From JBFWMG01 sp050251715 (GTDB lineage: Bacteria; Desulfobacterota; Desulfovibrionia; Desulfovibrionales; Desulfovibrionaceae): 64,000 nt of DNA. The position numbers and the translations under genes are program-made. Positions 33,586 to 43,135 of the stretch are shown piece by piece. Below the pieces are notes generated by a model. That model did no database searches, had not been told where the DNA came from, and was given only the letters and a program-made list of their open reading frames with translations. Position 1 is the stretch's first letter. The number at the start of each line of letters is the position of its first letter. The stretch spans positions 124,001-188,000 of the forward strand of contig JBFWMG010000005.1 of NCBI GenBank assembly GCA_050251715.1. The letters are read 5' to 3'.

Positions 33586-34413
33586 ATGATCGGAAGTCTC
33601 CGCAAGCTGCAACGGTTCTTCGACCCCGACACCCGCCGCGCGCTCATCCTGGCGCTGGACCACGGGGCAGGCGAGGGCATGCTGCCCGGCCTGGCCGCCA
33701 TTCCCGACCTCATCGAAGCGGTGAACCGCCTGAACGTGCAGGGCGTGGTGCTGCAAAAGGGCTTGGCCCGGGCCTACGCGTCCCAGGTGGATCCGGACGT
33801 GATGCTCACGGTGCAGCTTTCCGCCGGAACCCGCCATGGCGTGCCCGGCTACAACAAGAGCCTGGTCTGCTCGGTGCCCGAGGCGCTGCGCCTGGGCGCG
33901 GACGCGGTCAGCGTGCTCATCAACATCGGCAACGACCTGGAAGACCGCATGCTGCAGGACTGCGGCATGGTCACGGACGAGGCGCACCAGCTGGGCCTGC
34001 CGGTGGTGGCGGTCATCCAGGCCCAGGGCGGCCAGATCGTCAACGAGCGCGACCCCATCCTGGTGGCCCACTGCATCCGCCTGGGCGGCGAACTGGGCGC
34101 GGACCTGGTGTGCACCCCCTATTCCGGCGAACCGCAATCCTTTTCCCAGGCCGTGCTGCACTGCCCCGCGCCGGTCATCGTCACCGGCGGCCCGGCCCAG
34201 CAGGATTTCGACACCTTCCTGAAGACCATGCACGAGGTGCTGGAACTGGGCGCCTCGGGCGTGAGCGTGGGGCGCAACATCCTCATGCAGCCCAAGCCCG
34301 TGGCCGCCCTGGAGGCCCTGGTGGCCCTGGTGCATGGCCCGGAAATGGACGAGCCCGGCGCGAACGGGCCCGGCGGGGCCGCAACGCCCGCCCCAGGCGC
34401 GGCCAAGGCATGA
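33586..34413 (+). CDS. DeoC/LacD (DhnA-type) class I aldolase-like protein without the canonical lysine
   Basis: The 275-residue TIM barrel resembles DhnA-type fructose-bisphosphate aldolase and archaeal-type 2-amino-3,7-dideoxy-D-threo-hept-6-ulosonate synthase. Matching parts are RALILALDHG, the GADAVSVLINIGND strand, GGPAQQDFDTFLKTMHE and GASGVSVGRNIL. In those enzymes the Schiff-base lysine lies in a strand reading roughly DxVKTxYTG. Here the strand reads DLVCTPYSGE, so the lysine is replaced by cysteine. The protein may use another residue or may have lost aldolase activity. AAAGGA precedes the ATG at 33586. Transketolase follows after 101 bp, suggesting a link to sugar phosphates. Confidence 0.8.
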   Translation: MIGSLRKLQRFFDPDTRRALILALDHGAGEGMLPGLAAIPDLIEAVNRLNVQGVVLQKGLARAYASQVDPDVMLTVQLSAGTRHGVPGYNKSLVCSVPEALRLGADAVSVLINIGNDLEDRMLQDCGMVTDEAHQLGLPVVAVIQAQGGQIVNERDPILVAHCIRLGGELGADLVCTPYSGEPQSFSQAVLHCPAPVIVTGGPAQQDFDTFLKTMHEVLELGASGVSVGRNILMQPKPVAALEALVALVHGPEMDEPGANGPGGAATPAPGAAKA

Positions 34414-34514
34414 CCAGCCCGGCCCGCCCGGAATTTTGACACGGCAACCGCTTGAAACTTGGGCGGCAACGCGGTAACCCCTCTCGCAAACACACCCCAT
34501 CCCCCGGAGGAACA

Positions 34515-36524
34515 ATGCCCACACGCAAGGAAATGGCCAACGCCATCCGATTCCTGAGCATGGACGCGATTCAGAAAGCCAATTCCGGCCACCCCGGCAT
34601 GCCCATGGGCATGGCGGACATCGCCCAGGTGCTGTGGTGCGATTTCCTCAAGCACAACCCCGCCAACCCCGCCTGGGCGGACCGCGACCGCTTCGTGCTC
34701 AGCAACGGCCACGGCTCCATGCTGCTCTATTCGCTGCTGCACCTCACCGGGTACGGCCTCACCACGGACGACCTGGCCAGCTTCCGCCAGCTTGGCTCCA
34801 AGACGCCCGGTCACCCTGAAAACGGCGTGGCGCCCGGCGTGGAAACCACCACCGGCCCCCTGGGCCAAGGCCTGACCAACGCCGTGGGCATGGCCATGGC
34901 CGAAAAGGTGCTGGCCGCCCAGTACAACCGGCCCGGCTTCGACGTGGTGGACCACTACACCTATGTGTTCCTGGGCGACGGCTGCCTCATGGAAGGCATT
35001 TCGCACGAGGCGTGCTCCCTGGCCGGCACCCTGGGCCTGGGCAAGCTCATCGTGCTCTACGACGACAACGGCATTTCCATCGACGGCGCGGTGTCCGGCT
35101 GGTTCGCCGACGACACGGCCAAGCGGTTCAAGGCCTACGGCTGGCACGTGCTGGTGGTCAACGGCCATGATCCCAAGGAAATCCGCGCCGCCATCAAGCG
35201 GTCGCGCGAGCGCACGGACAAGCCGTCCCTCATCTGCTGCAAAACCACCATCGGCTTTGGTTCGCCCTCCCTGGCGGGCAGCCACAAGACCCACGGCTCG
35301 CCCCTGGGCGACGAGGAGATCGCGGCCACGCGCAAGGCGCTGGGCTGGGAATACCCGCCCTTTTCCGTGCCGCGGGAAATCAAGGACGCCTGGGACGCCA
35401 CCGCGCGCGGTGGCGAGGCCGAAGCCGTGTGGAACGACATGTTCGAGGCCTATGCCCGCGCCTTCCCGGCCGAGGCCGCCGCGTTCACCCGCCGCATGAG
35501 CGGCGCACTGCCCGCCGACTGGACCGCCAAGGCCGACGCCTTTGTGGCCGCCACCGTGGCCAAGGCCGAGAAAAAGGCCACCCGCCAGGCCTCGCAGGCC
35601 GCCATCAACGGCTACGCGCCCGAGCTGCCCGAACTCTTTGGCGGCTCCGCCGATCTCACCCCGTCCAACGGCACCTGGTGGACCGGTTCCGTGGCCCTGA
35701 CCAGGGACAACTGGAACGCCAACTACGTGCACTTCGGCGTGCGCGAATTCGGCATGGCCGCCATCATGAACGGCATGGCCCTGCACGGCGGCTTCATCCC
35801 CTACGGCGGCACCTTCCTGGTCTTTGCCGACTACTCGCGCAACGCCATCCGCATGGCCGCGCTCACCGGCGCCAAGGTCATCCACGTGCTCACCCACGAC
35901 TCCATAGGCGTGGGCGAGGACGGCCCCACCCACCAGCCCGTGGAGCACACCCCGTCCCTGCGGCTCATCCCCGGCCTGTCCGTGTGGCGGCCCTGCGACA
36001 CCCTGGAAACCGCCGTGGCCTGGCGCGCCGCCCTGGAGCGCGCCAAGGGACCGACCGCCCTGGCCCTCACCCGCCAAGGCCTGCCCTTCATGCCCCGCGA
36101 CGCCGCCACCCTGGCCAACGTGGCCAAGGGCGGCTACGTGCTGCGCGACTGCGACGCCACGCCGGACGCCATCCTCCTCGCCACCGGCTCCGAGGTGCAC
36201 GTGGCCATGGCCGCCGCCGACCAGCTGACCGCCAAGGGCTACGCCATCCGCGTGGTCTCCATGCCCAGCGTGGACACCTTCGAGGCCCAGGACGCGGCCT
36301 ACAAGGAAGGCGTGCTGCCCAAGGCCGTGACCATCCGCGTGGCCGTGGAGGCCGCCTCGCCCGACGGCTGGTACCGCTACGCCCCGCGCGTCATCGGCAT
36401 GACCACCTTCGGCGAGTCCGGCCCAGGCGGCGCGCTGTTCAAGCACTTCGGCTTCACCCCCGAAAACGTGGCCGCCACCGTGGAAGAGGAACTCGCCACC
36501 GCGAACGTGTCCCTGTCCAACTGA
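34515..36524 (+). CDS. tkt: transketolase
   Basis: Transketolase moves two-carbon units between sugar phosphates with thiamine diphosphate in the non-oxidative pentose phosphate pathway. The 669-residue chain has the N-terminal ANSGHPGMPMGMADIA, the TPP-binding GDGCLMEGISHEA...YDDNGISIDG region, the transketolase signature in REFGMAAIMNGMALHGGF, and GEDGPTHQPVEH. The ATG at 34515 follows GGAGG. It is full length and cytoplasmic. A strong terminator lies about 215 bp downstream. The aldolase-like gene upstream may be co-transcribed. Confidence 0.97.
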   Translation: MPTRKEMANAIRFLSMDAIQKANSGHPGMPMGMADIAQVLWCDFLKHNPANPAWADRDRFVLSNGHGSMLLYSLLHLTGYGLTTDDLASFRQLGSKTPGHPENGVAPGVETTTGPLGQGLTNAVGMAMAEKVLAAQYNRPGFDVVDHYTYVFLGDGCLMEGISHEACSLAGTLGLGKLIVLYDDNGISIDGAVSGWFADDTAKRFKAYGWHVLVVNGHDPKEIRAAIKRSRERTDKPSLICCKTTIGFGSPSLAGSHKTHGSPLGDEEIAATRKALGWEYPPFSVPREIKDAWDATARGGEAEAVWNDMFEAYARAFPAEAAAFTRRMSGALPADWTAKADAFVAATVAKAEKKATRQASQAAINGYAPELPELFGGSADLTPSNGTWWTGSVALTRDNWNANYVHFGVREFGMAAIMNGMALHGGFIPYGGTFLVFADYSRNAIRMAALTGAKVIHVLTHDSIGVGEDGPTHQPVEHTPSLRLIPGLSVWRPCDTLETAVAWRAALERAKGPTALALTRQGLPFMPRDAATLANVAKGGYVLRDCDATPDAILLATGSEVHVAMAAADQLTAKGYAIRVVSMPSVDTFEAQDAAYKEGVLPKAVTIRVAVEAASPDGWYRYAPRVIGMTTFGESGPGGALFKHFGFTPENVAATVEEELATANVSLSN

Positions 36525-36737
36525 TCGCCCGCCTGCAACCAGGCGCGGCAATACGAAAAGACGCCTGAAAAAAGATCCGGGGGAGATGGATACGGCAGGG
36601 ACAAGCGAGTTCCCCAGGCGGACGGCCTCGCTGGTTGCGGACAAGAACATGGAGGGAGGGGACGCCCCACGCCATGGGCCGCAAGGCATGGAAAAAGAAA
36701 CAGCAGGGAGGCAGCATGGCGGTTTGTCAGCTGCCTG
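36525..36737. other. gene-free stretch after transketolase
   Basis: I see no credible gene or conserved site here. The stretch ends at the strong terminator at 36738. Confidence 0.5.
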
Positions 36738-36774
36738 AAAAGGGTTCGCGCCGTAGCGGCGCGAACCCTTTTTT
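36738..36774 (+). terminator. strong intrinsic terminator
   Basis: A perfect 16-bp stem, AAAAGGGTTCGCGCCG paired across the loop TAG, runs into six T residues. It ends the transketolase transcript and shields the oxidoreductase pair. Confidence 0.9.
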
Positions 36775-36927
36775 CACGTCCTTGCCCCCACCGCGCCCCC
36801 TCCGCCGCGCATGGCACGTGTTTTCTTTCACAAGGCGTGACAACCATTCATGTTTTTCGTATACGATCATCCTCCGTCCCGACTCCTATGGCGTAGCGGG
36901 CCGAGTATCTCACACAATGAGGGTGTC

Positions 36928-38052
36928 ATGAGCGCATTCATGAACTTCGCCTTTTTGAGCGGCAAGCCGCCCAAACCCAACGGCCGCAGCGTGGCCGTCA
37001 TAGGCGCCGGGCCCAGCGGGCTTGCGGCCGCCGGGTACCTGGCCAGTATCGGGTACAAGGTCGATTTGTACGACAAGCTGCCCAAGGCGGGCGGCCTGAT
37101 GGTGTTCGGCATCCCCGGGCACCGCATTCCCGAGGAGCGCATTCTGGACGGGGTGGCGCATCTGGAGGCGCAGTACGGCGTCACCTTCCACCCCTGCACC
37201 AAGATCTGCGGCAGCGAGCCGCTCAACGGCGAGGCGGGCGACCATTTTTCCGCCAACCTGGTGAGCCTGGGCGAACTGGGCCGCGAGCACGACGCGGTCA
37301 TCATCTGCACGGGTTCGTGGAAGTCGCGCAAGATGGGCGTGCCAGGCGAGCATCTGCCCGGCGTGTTGTCCGGCCTGGAATATCTTTTCCCCATCCGCGC
37401 GGCGCGGTATGCCGCGGACCACATAGCGCCCATCGACGTGGCGGGCAGGCGGGTGGTGGTGGTCGGCGCGGGCCATTCCGCCGTGGACGTGGCGCACTCC
37501 GCCGTGGCCCACGGGGCCAAGGCCGTGACCATGCTCTACCGCCGCACCCGGGCCGAGGCGCCGTGCGGCAGCTATGAGGTGACGCAGTTGCAGGAGCGCG
37601 GCGTGCGCTGGATGGAGCTGGCCACGCCCGTGCGCGTGCTGGGCACGGACAAGGTGGAGGGGCTGGAATACGTGCAGTGCACGCTGGGCGCGCCCGACCG
37701 TTCGGGCCGGTGCTCCTTTGTGCCCGAGGAGGGCTCCAACCGCGTGCTCCCGGCGGACACGGTGGTCACGGCCATAGGCGAGATAGCCACGCCGCCCTTT
37801 GCCGACGACCTGGGCCTGGCCAACGTGCGCAAGGGCGAGATCCACTGGTTGCAGATGACGCGCATCCCCGGCGTGTTCGTGGCGGGCGACGCGCTCACCG
37901 GGCCCAGCAAGATCGGCAAGGCCGTCTATTCGGGCCTGCGCGCGGCCAAGTCGCTGGCGCAGTGGCTCGATCTCAAGGCGCTGGGCCGCCTTGAGGAATA
38001 CAAGGAAGACGCGGTCATCACCCGCGAAGACTGGGTGGAGGACCGCATATGA
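36928..38052 (+). CDS. FAD/NAD(P)-dependent oxidoreductase, glutamate-synthase-beta-like
   Basis: The 374-residue flavoprotein moves electrons between NAD(P)H and an iron-sulfur partner. The FAD loop is AVIGAGPSGLAAAGYLAS (about residue 23), followed by GGLMVFGIPGHRIPEERI as in the glutamate synthase small subunit. The NAD(P) loop is VVVVGAGHSAVDVAHSAV (about 182), and a second FAD contact is GVFVAGDALTGPSKIGKAV. It lacks the N-terminal iron-sulfur domain of the glutamate synthase small subunit; the adjacent ferredoxin gene, overlapping by four bases, can supply clusters. The ATG at 36928 follows GAGGG. The electron acceptor is unknown. Confidence 0.88.
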   Translation: MSAFMNFAFLSGKPPKPNGRSVAVIGAGPSGLAAAGYLASIGYKVDLYDKLPKAGGLMVFGIPGHRIPEERILDGVAHLEAQYGVTFHPCTKICGSEPLNGEAGDHFSANLVSLGELGREHDAVIICTGSWKSRKMGVPGEHLPGVLSGLEYLFPIRAARYAADHIAPIDVAGRRVVVVGAGHSAVDVAHSAVAHGAKAVTMLYRRTRAEAPCGSYEVTQLQERGVRWMELATPVRVLGTDKVEGLEYVQCTLGAPDRSGRCSFVPEEGSNRVLPADTVVTAIGEIATPPFADDLGLANVRKGEIHWLQMTRIPGVFVAGDALTGPSKIGKAVYSGLRAAKSLAQWLDLKALGRLEEYKEDAVITREDWVEDRI

Positions 38053-38552
38053 GCAAGACCCTGTATATCGACTACAACAAGTGCATCGGCTGCGAGACCT
38101 GCGAGGCGGTGTGCAAGACCTTGTACGACAAGCCGCGCATCAACATGACCCGCACCACCGAGGGCGTGCTCATGCCGCTGTACTGCCGCCACTGCGACCG
38201 CCCGGCCTGCGCCAACGTGTGCCCGCGCGGCGCGCTCATCAAGGCGGCGGACGGCTCGGTGATCCTGCAACCGCTCCTGTGCGCGGGGTGCGAGTCCAAG
38301 CCGTGCCTGATGGCGTGTCCCTTTGGCGGCGTGTTCACCTCCAGCCGCGAGGCGCCGGTGACCAAGTGCGACCTGTGCACCCATCGCCGCGCCGTGGGCA
38401 TGGGCCCGGCCTGCGTGGAAATGTGCCCGTGCCAGGCCATCCAATACGTGGAACGCGAGGCCATTCCCGCCTTGCAGACCGAGGCGGCGAGCAAGGCCGA
38501 GGCCATGGTGCTGGCCCACATCCGCCCTCCGTCAACCAAGCTGGGCAGATAG
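38049..38552 (+). CDS. four-cluster 4Fe-4S ferredoxin-type subunit (HycB/DmsB-like)
   Basis: The 167-residue protein carries four cysteine sets for up to four 4Fe-4S clusters: CIGCETCEAVC, CRHCDRPACANVC, CAGCESKPCLMAC and CDLCTHR with CVEMC. This layout is that of electron-transfer subunits of hydrogenases, formate dehydrogenases and DMSO-reductase-type enzymes. No catalytic molybdenum or hydrogenase subunit is nearby. Its partner is most likely the flavoprotein encoded immediately upstream, whose stop overlaps its start by four bases. There is no signal peptide, so the pair works in the cytoplasm. A terminator follows at 38610. Confidence 0.9.
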   Translation: MSKTLYIDYNKCIGCETCEAVCKTLYDKPRINMTRTTEGVLMPLYCRHCDRPACANVCPRGALIKAADGSVILQPLLCAGCESKPCLMACPFGGVFTSSREAPVTKCDLCTHRRAVGMGPACVEMCPCQAIQYVEREAIPALQTEAASKAEAMVLAHIRPPSTKLGR

Positions 38553-38609
38553 ACGTGCCCGTTGCGGGCTGAGCGCACGCCCGCACCAGGCACCGGCATG
38601 CCCTTTCAC

Positions 38610-38643
38610 GGGGCGCTTCCCAGTGGGGATGCGCCCCTTTTTT
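38610..38643 (+). terminator. intrinsic terminator after the ferredoxin gene
   Basis: A stem GGGGCGC / GCGCCCC with an inner TCCC/GGGGA pairing is followed by six T residues. Confidence 0.85.
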
Positions 38644-38741
38644 ATAGACAAATCCACTGAAAATGTTAGAACAAATTTGTCGCACGGCACTTGGCCCTCC
38701 CTTTTTCCCGTTGTCTCAACGCGCGTCGCAAGGAGCAGCCC

Positions 38742-39920
38742 ATGAAAATCACCACCATGAAGGAACTCGATCTCAAAGGTAAACGCGTCTTCATCCGGCA
38801 GGATCTCAACGCCCCCATCAAGGGCGGCAAGGTCACCAATGACAAACGCATCCGGGAAAGCATCCCCGGCATCACCATGGCCCTCGACGCCGGAGCGGCG
38901 GTCATGGTCACCTCGCACTGGGGACGGCCCAAGGCGGGGGAATACGACACCGCCTTTTCCCTGGCGCCCATCGCCGACTACATGGGCACCCTGCTCGGCA
39001 AGCCCGTGCCCCTGGTCAAGGACTGGCTGGACGGCGTGGACGTTGCTCCGGGCGACGTCGTGATGCTGGAGAACGTGCGCTTCTTCAAGGGCGAAAAGGA
39101 AAACGACGACGCCTTGAGCAAGAAGATGGCCGCCCTGTGCGACGTGTACGTGATGGACGCCTTTGGCACCGCGCACCGCGCCCAGTGCTCCACCCACGGC
39201 ATCGCCAAGTTCGCGCCCCAGGTCTGTGCCGGGCCGCTGCTTGCGCGTGAGCTGGAGGCGCTGGAAAAGGCGCTGGACAAACCCGCCCGGCCCCTGGTGG
39301 CCATAGTGGGCGGCTCCAAGGTGTCCACCAAGCTCAAGCTGCTGGAAAACCTGCTCGGCAAGGTGGACCAGCTCATCGTGGGCGGCGGCATAGCCAACAA
39401 TTTCATCGCCGCCGCGGGATTCAAGGTGGGCAAGTCGGTGTATGAACCCGACCTCATGGACATGACCCGCCACCTGAACGAGGTGGCCAAGAAGGCGGGC
39501 GCGGAAATCCCGGTGCCCGAAGATGTGATCGTGGCCAAGGAGTTTGCCGAAACCGCCATGCCCATCCTGAAAAAGGTGGACGAGGTGGCGGACGACGAAA
39601 TGATCCTGGACATCGGCCCCATGACCGCCAAACGCTACGCGGACATGATGCGCCAGGCGGGCACCGTGGTCTGGAACGGCCCCGTGGGCGTGGCGGAATT
39701 CGACCAGTTCGCGGGCGGCACCAAGGTCATTGGCCACGCCATTGCGGACAGCGGCGCCTTCTCCATCGCGGGCGGCGGCGACACCGTGGCGGCCGTGGAG
39801 GCGTTCGGGCTCAAGGACGGCATCTCCTACATCTCCACGGGCGGCGGCGCGTTCCTGGAATTTTTGGAGGGCAAGAAGCTGCCCGCCGTGGCCATCCTGG
39901 AAGAGCGGGCCAAGGGGTAG
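38742..39920 (+). CDS. pgk: phosphoglycerate kinase
   Basis: Pgk interconverts 1,3-bisphosphoglycerate and 3-phosphoglycerate with ATP/ADP in glycolysis. The 392-residue chain shows the signature KRVFIRQDLNAPI at residue 14, SHWGRPK, the substrate arginines in MLENVRFFKGEKEN and the nucleotide-binding VVWNGPVGVAEF with STGGGAFLEFL. The ATG at 38742 follows AAGGAG. It stands alone between a terminator and a large palindrome. No gap or triose-phosphate isomerase gene is adjacent. The protein is complete and cytoplasmic. Confidence 0.97.
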   Translation: MKITTMKELDLKGKRVFIRQDLNAPIKGGKVTNDKRIRESIPGITMALDAGAAVMVTSHWGRPKAGEYDTAFSLAPIADYMGTLLGKPVPLVKDWLDGVDVAPGDVVMLENVRFFKGEKENDDALSKKMAALCDVYVMDAFGTAHRAQCSTHGIAKFAPQVCAGPLLARELEALEKALDKPARPLVAIVGGSKVSTKLKLLENLLGKVDQLIVGGGIANNFIAAAGFKVGKSVYEPDLMDMTRHLNEVAKKAGAEIPVPEDVIVAKEFAETAMPILKKVDEVADDEMILDIGPMTAKRYADMMRQAGTVVWNGPVGVAEFDQFAGGTKVIGHAIADSGAFSIAGGGDTVAAVEAFGLKDGISYISTGGGAFLEFLEGKKLPAVAILEERAKG

Positions 39921-39995
39921 CGAGCCAAGGGCGCGAGACGGAAAACTTGCGGCGCGGTGGCGTGCATGTGTGTCGGCGCCACCGCCCATTCGCTG

Positions 39996-40070
39996 GGCAA
40001 GGGGCTTTTGTGCCCAATGGGGCAGGCGGCCTTTCAAGCCTGTTCCCATTGGGCGCAAAAGCCCCTTGCC
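39996..40070. terminator. large palindrome after pgk, possible terminator
   Basis: Two 26-base arms (39996-40021 and 40045-40070) pair with one T/C difference that still allows a G-U pair in RNA. An inner CAGGC/GCCTG stem extends it. No T run follows, so it may act by structure alone or be a repetitive palindrome. It dominates the stretch 39921-40221, which has no gene. Confidence 0.55.
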
Positions 40071-40221
40071 GCATGGACGCCCCGTCCCATGGAGTGCCAT
40101 GGAGCGCCTCGGATCACCTGTTGGATGGGTAAAGGCACAGCCCCGGCGGACGCAACGGGGCAAGGCCTGCAACATGGGCCAGCTGGCCAAAAGCGGCGGC
40201 ATGCCGCCATGAGGAGGGTGT

Positions 40222-40470
40222 ATGGAGAGCGTCTTGACCTGGGTGCTGACCGCCATGTCCCTCACTGGCATCGTGCTGAACATAAAGAAGAACCGCAAAT
40301 GCTTCCTGATCTGGATCGTGGCCAACATGGGGTGGATCGTGGTCAACCTGCGCCACGGCATCCAGGCCCAGGCGCTGCTGTTCGTGGTCTACACCGGCAT
40401 GTCCATCTGGGGATTCGTGGAGTGGGGCAGGCACCCGCCCCGCGACGACGCGAAAAAGGCCGAGAGTTAA
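40222..40470 (+). CDS. small PnuC-like membrane protein, 82 aa
   Basis: The 82-residue protein has three hydrophobic helices (VLTWVLTAMSLTGIVLNI, CFLIWIVANMGWIVVNL, ALLFVVYTGMSIWGFVEW). The WxxAN and YxxxxxxGFxxW pattern resembles a piece of the PnuC nicotinamide-riboside transporter family, whose full members have about 230 residues and seven helices. It is therefore a mini-member or a distant relative rather than a complete transporter. GGAGG precedes the ATG at 40222. Its stop codon overlaps that of the convergent DUF4911 gene within TTAA. Confidence 0.75.
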   Translation: MESVLTWVLTAMSLTGIVLNIKKNRKCFLIWIVANMGWIVVNLRHGIQAQALLFVVYTGMSIWGFVEWGRHPPRDDAKKAES

Positions 40471-40820
40471 CCCTCCGGGGCTGCGGGCGGCGCATCCGGG
40501 CCGGTCTTCGCGTGGCGCGCTTCCGGCGCGCGTGGGGGACGTGTGGCGCGTCCTGGGGCCATATCCCACACGGCAAGGGGCATGGCCGTGGCCAACCCGT
40601 CCAGAAAGGCGCGCACCTCGGCCTCCTGATGCGGGGAAAAGACCACCTGGACCACGGCCTCGAAGCGGTCGATGACGCTCATGTAGGCCAGGTTGTCCAC
40701 GGCTTCGAGCAGAAACTTCATGCGCGCCAGATCCGCCTGCGCCACGCGCACGTACAACCGCCGCGACCGCTCCGGCGGGGGAGGCGGTGCGGGTCGCCGC
40801 CGCTTCTTCATTCTGGCCAT
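40467..40820 (-). CDS. DUF4911 domain protein, 117 aa
   Basis: A basic, proline-rich N-terminus (MKKRRRPAPPPPPERSRR) precedes a compact domain with RLYVRVAQADLARMKFLLEA, NLAYMSVIDRF and VQVVFSPHQEAEVRAFL. I associate this pattern with DUF4911, a small domain seen in sulfate reducers and relatives. The C-terminal 30 residues are low-complexity. The ATG at 40820 follows GGAAGG. No function is known. Convergent overlap with the PnuC-like gene means each reads into the other's stop codon. Confidence 0.7.
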   Translation of the reverse strand: MARMKKRRRPAPPPPPERSRRLYVRVAQADLARMKFLLEAVDNLAYMSVIDRFEAVVQVVFSPHQEAEVRAFLDGLATAMPLAVWDMAPGRATRPPRAPEARHAKTGPDAPPAAPEG

Positions 40821-41137
40821 GCCTTCCTTCCTGTTTGCTTTGTGATGCTGTTGCCGTTGCGCCATGCGGCGCCTTGTCCGGGCCGCGTCTCCCAAGCCGT
40901 CCCATGCCCCATGGCCCGCGCACCATGACCAGCGCCGCCGCAATGCGTTTGGTTGCTCGCGCATTGCGGTTGCGCTGCTCCGCAACCTTGGCCGCGTTTC
41001 CCGCGCCTCGGGCGGGATACCCGCACCAACCGTCCGGCGACGCGACCGTAGGACGCGCGCAAGGCGCACCACAACACGCCGCACAGGCCGGCCCGGACCG
41101 GGCCTACCCGTTGCGCCGCCCTGCCGCGCGATGCAAG
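40821..41137. other. gene-free stretch between pgi and DUF4911
   Basis: No gene is supported here. A 7+7 bp palindrome with a one-base centre (GGCCCGG-A-CCGGGCC, about 41090) lies near the pgi stop and may help to end that transcript. It has no T run. Nothing else stands out. Confidence 0.5.
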
Positions 41138-42778
<1,641 letters not shown>

Positions 42779-42973
42779 GGTGTTCCCCCCATGTGTGCGT
42801 GGGCTGCGGATTGTTGCGGCCGACAGTGACCGCAATGCCTTTGCGCCCGCCCCTGGCCCTCGGGAGACCCGGACGCCAAGCACGGACGATGGTACTATAC
42901 CCTACAAGACGCGGCCCCGCAAAGGGGCAGGAGCCCCGCACCGCCCCCCCCACCGAGCCGCTCGGGAACTAAC

Positions 42974-43013
42974 GGGAACGGGCGGGAACGGGCGGGAACG
43001 GGCGGGAACGGGC
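42974..43013. repeat. four tandem copies of GGGAACGGGC
   Basis: Four perfect 10-bp units are followed by a partial unit. The G runs repeat at regular spacing, so this strand could fold into a G-quadruplex. It lies between pgi and copy B of the 103-bp repeat in the gap 42779-43132. Confidence 0.9.
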
Positions 43014-43032
43014 GGGAGGGGATGGCGGGTTA

Positions 43033-43135
43033 GCGCATTTTAACATTGAAGCAATGGTGCACGTTGAAACAATGAAGCATTATTTCAACAAAATGCATTA
43101 GAGCATCTAAGCTTTTTCAAAGTCAAGATGCTCTA
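43033..43135. repeat. 103-bp triple-hairpin repeat, copy B
   Basis: This copy runs GCGCATT to CTCTA and is over 90 percent identical to copy C in inverted orientation. It contains the hairpin series: one around AACATTG-AAG-CAATG, a middle one around AATG-AAG-CATT, and a long one closed by AGAGCATCT and AGATGCTCT around TTC. Its last three bases supply the TAG stop of the response regulator gene. Confidence 0.9.

Noticed and set aside
36812..36826. A sigma54-type promoter, TGGCACG-N4-TTCT, before the flavoprotein gene
   Set aside because: The -12 half lacks the GC of TTGC, so the match is too weak to list.
38646..38680. GACAAAT...ATTTGTC inverted repeat before pgk as an operator
   Set aside because: The arms are 7 bp and about 20 bp apart in an AT-rich patch; this could arise by chance and no regulator suggests itself.
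42974..43013. CRISPR array
   Set aside because: The units are contiguous 10-bp tandem repeats without spacers, and no cas gene is present.
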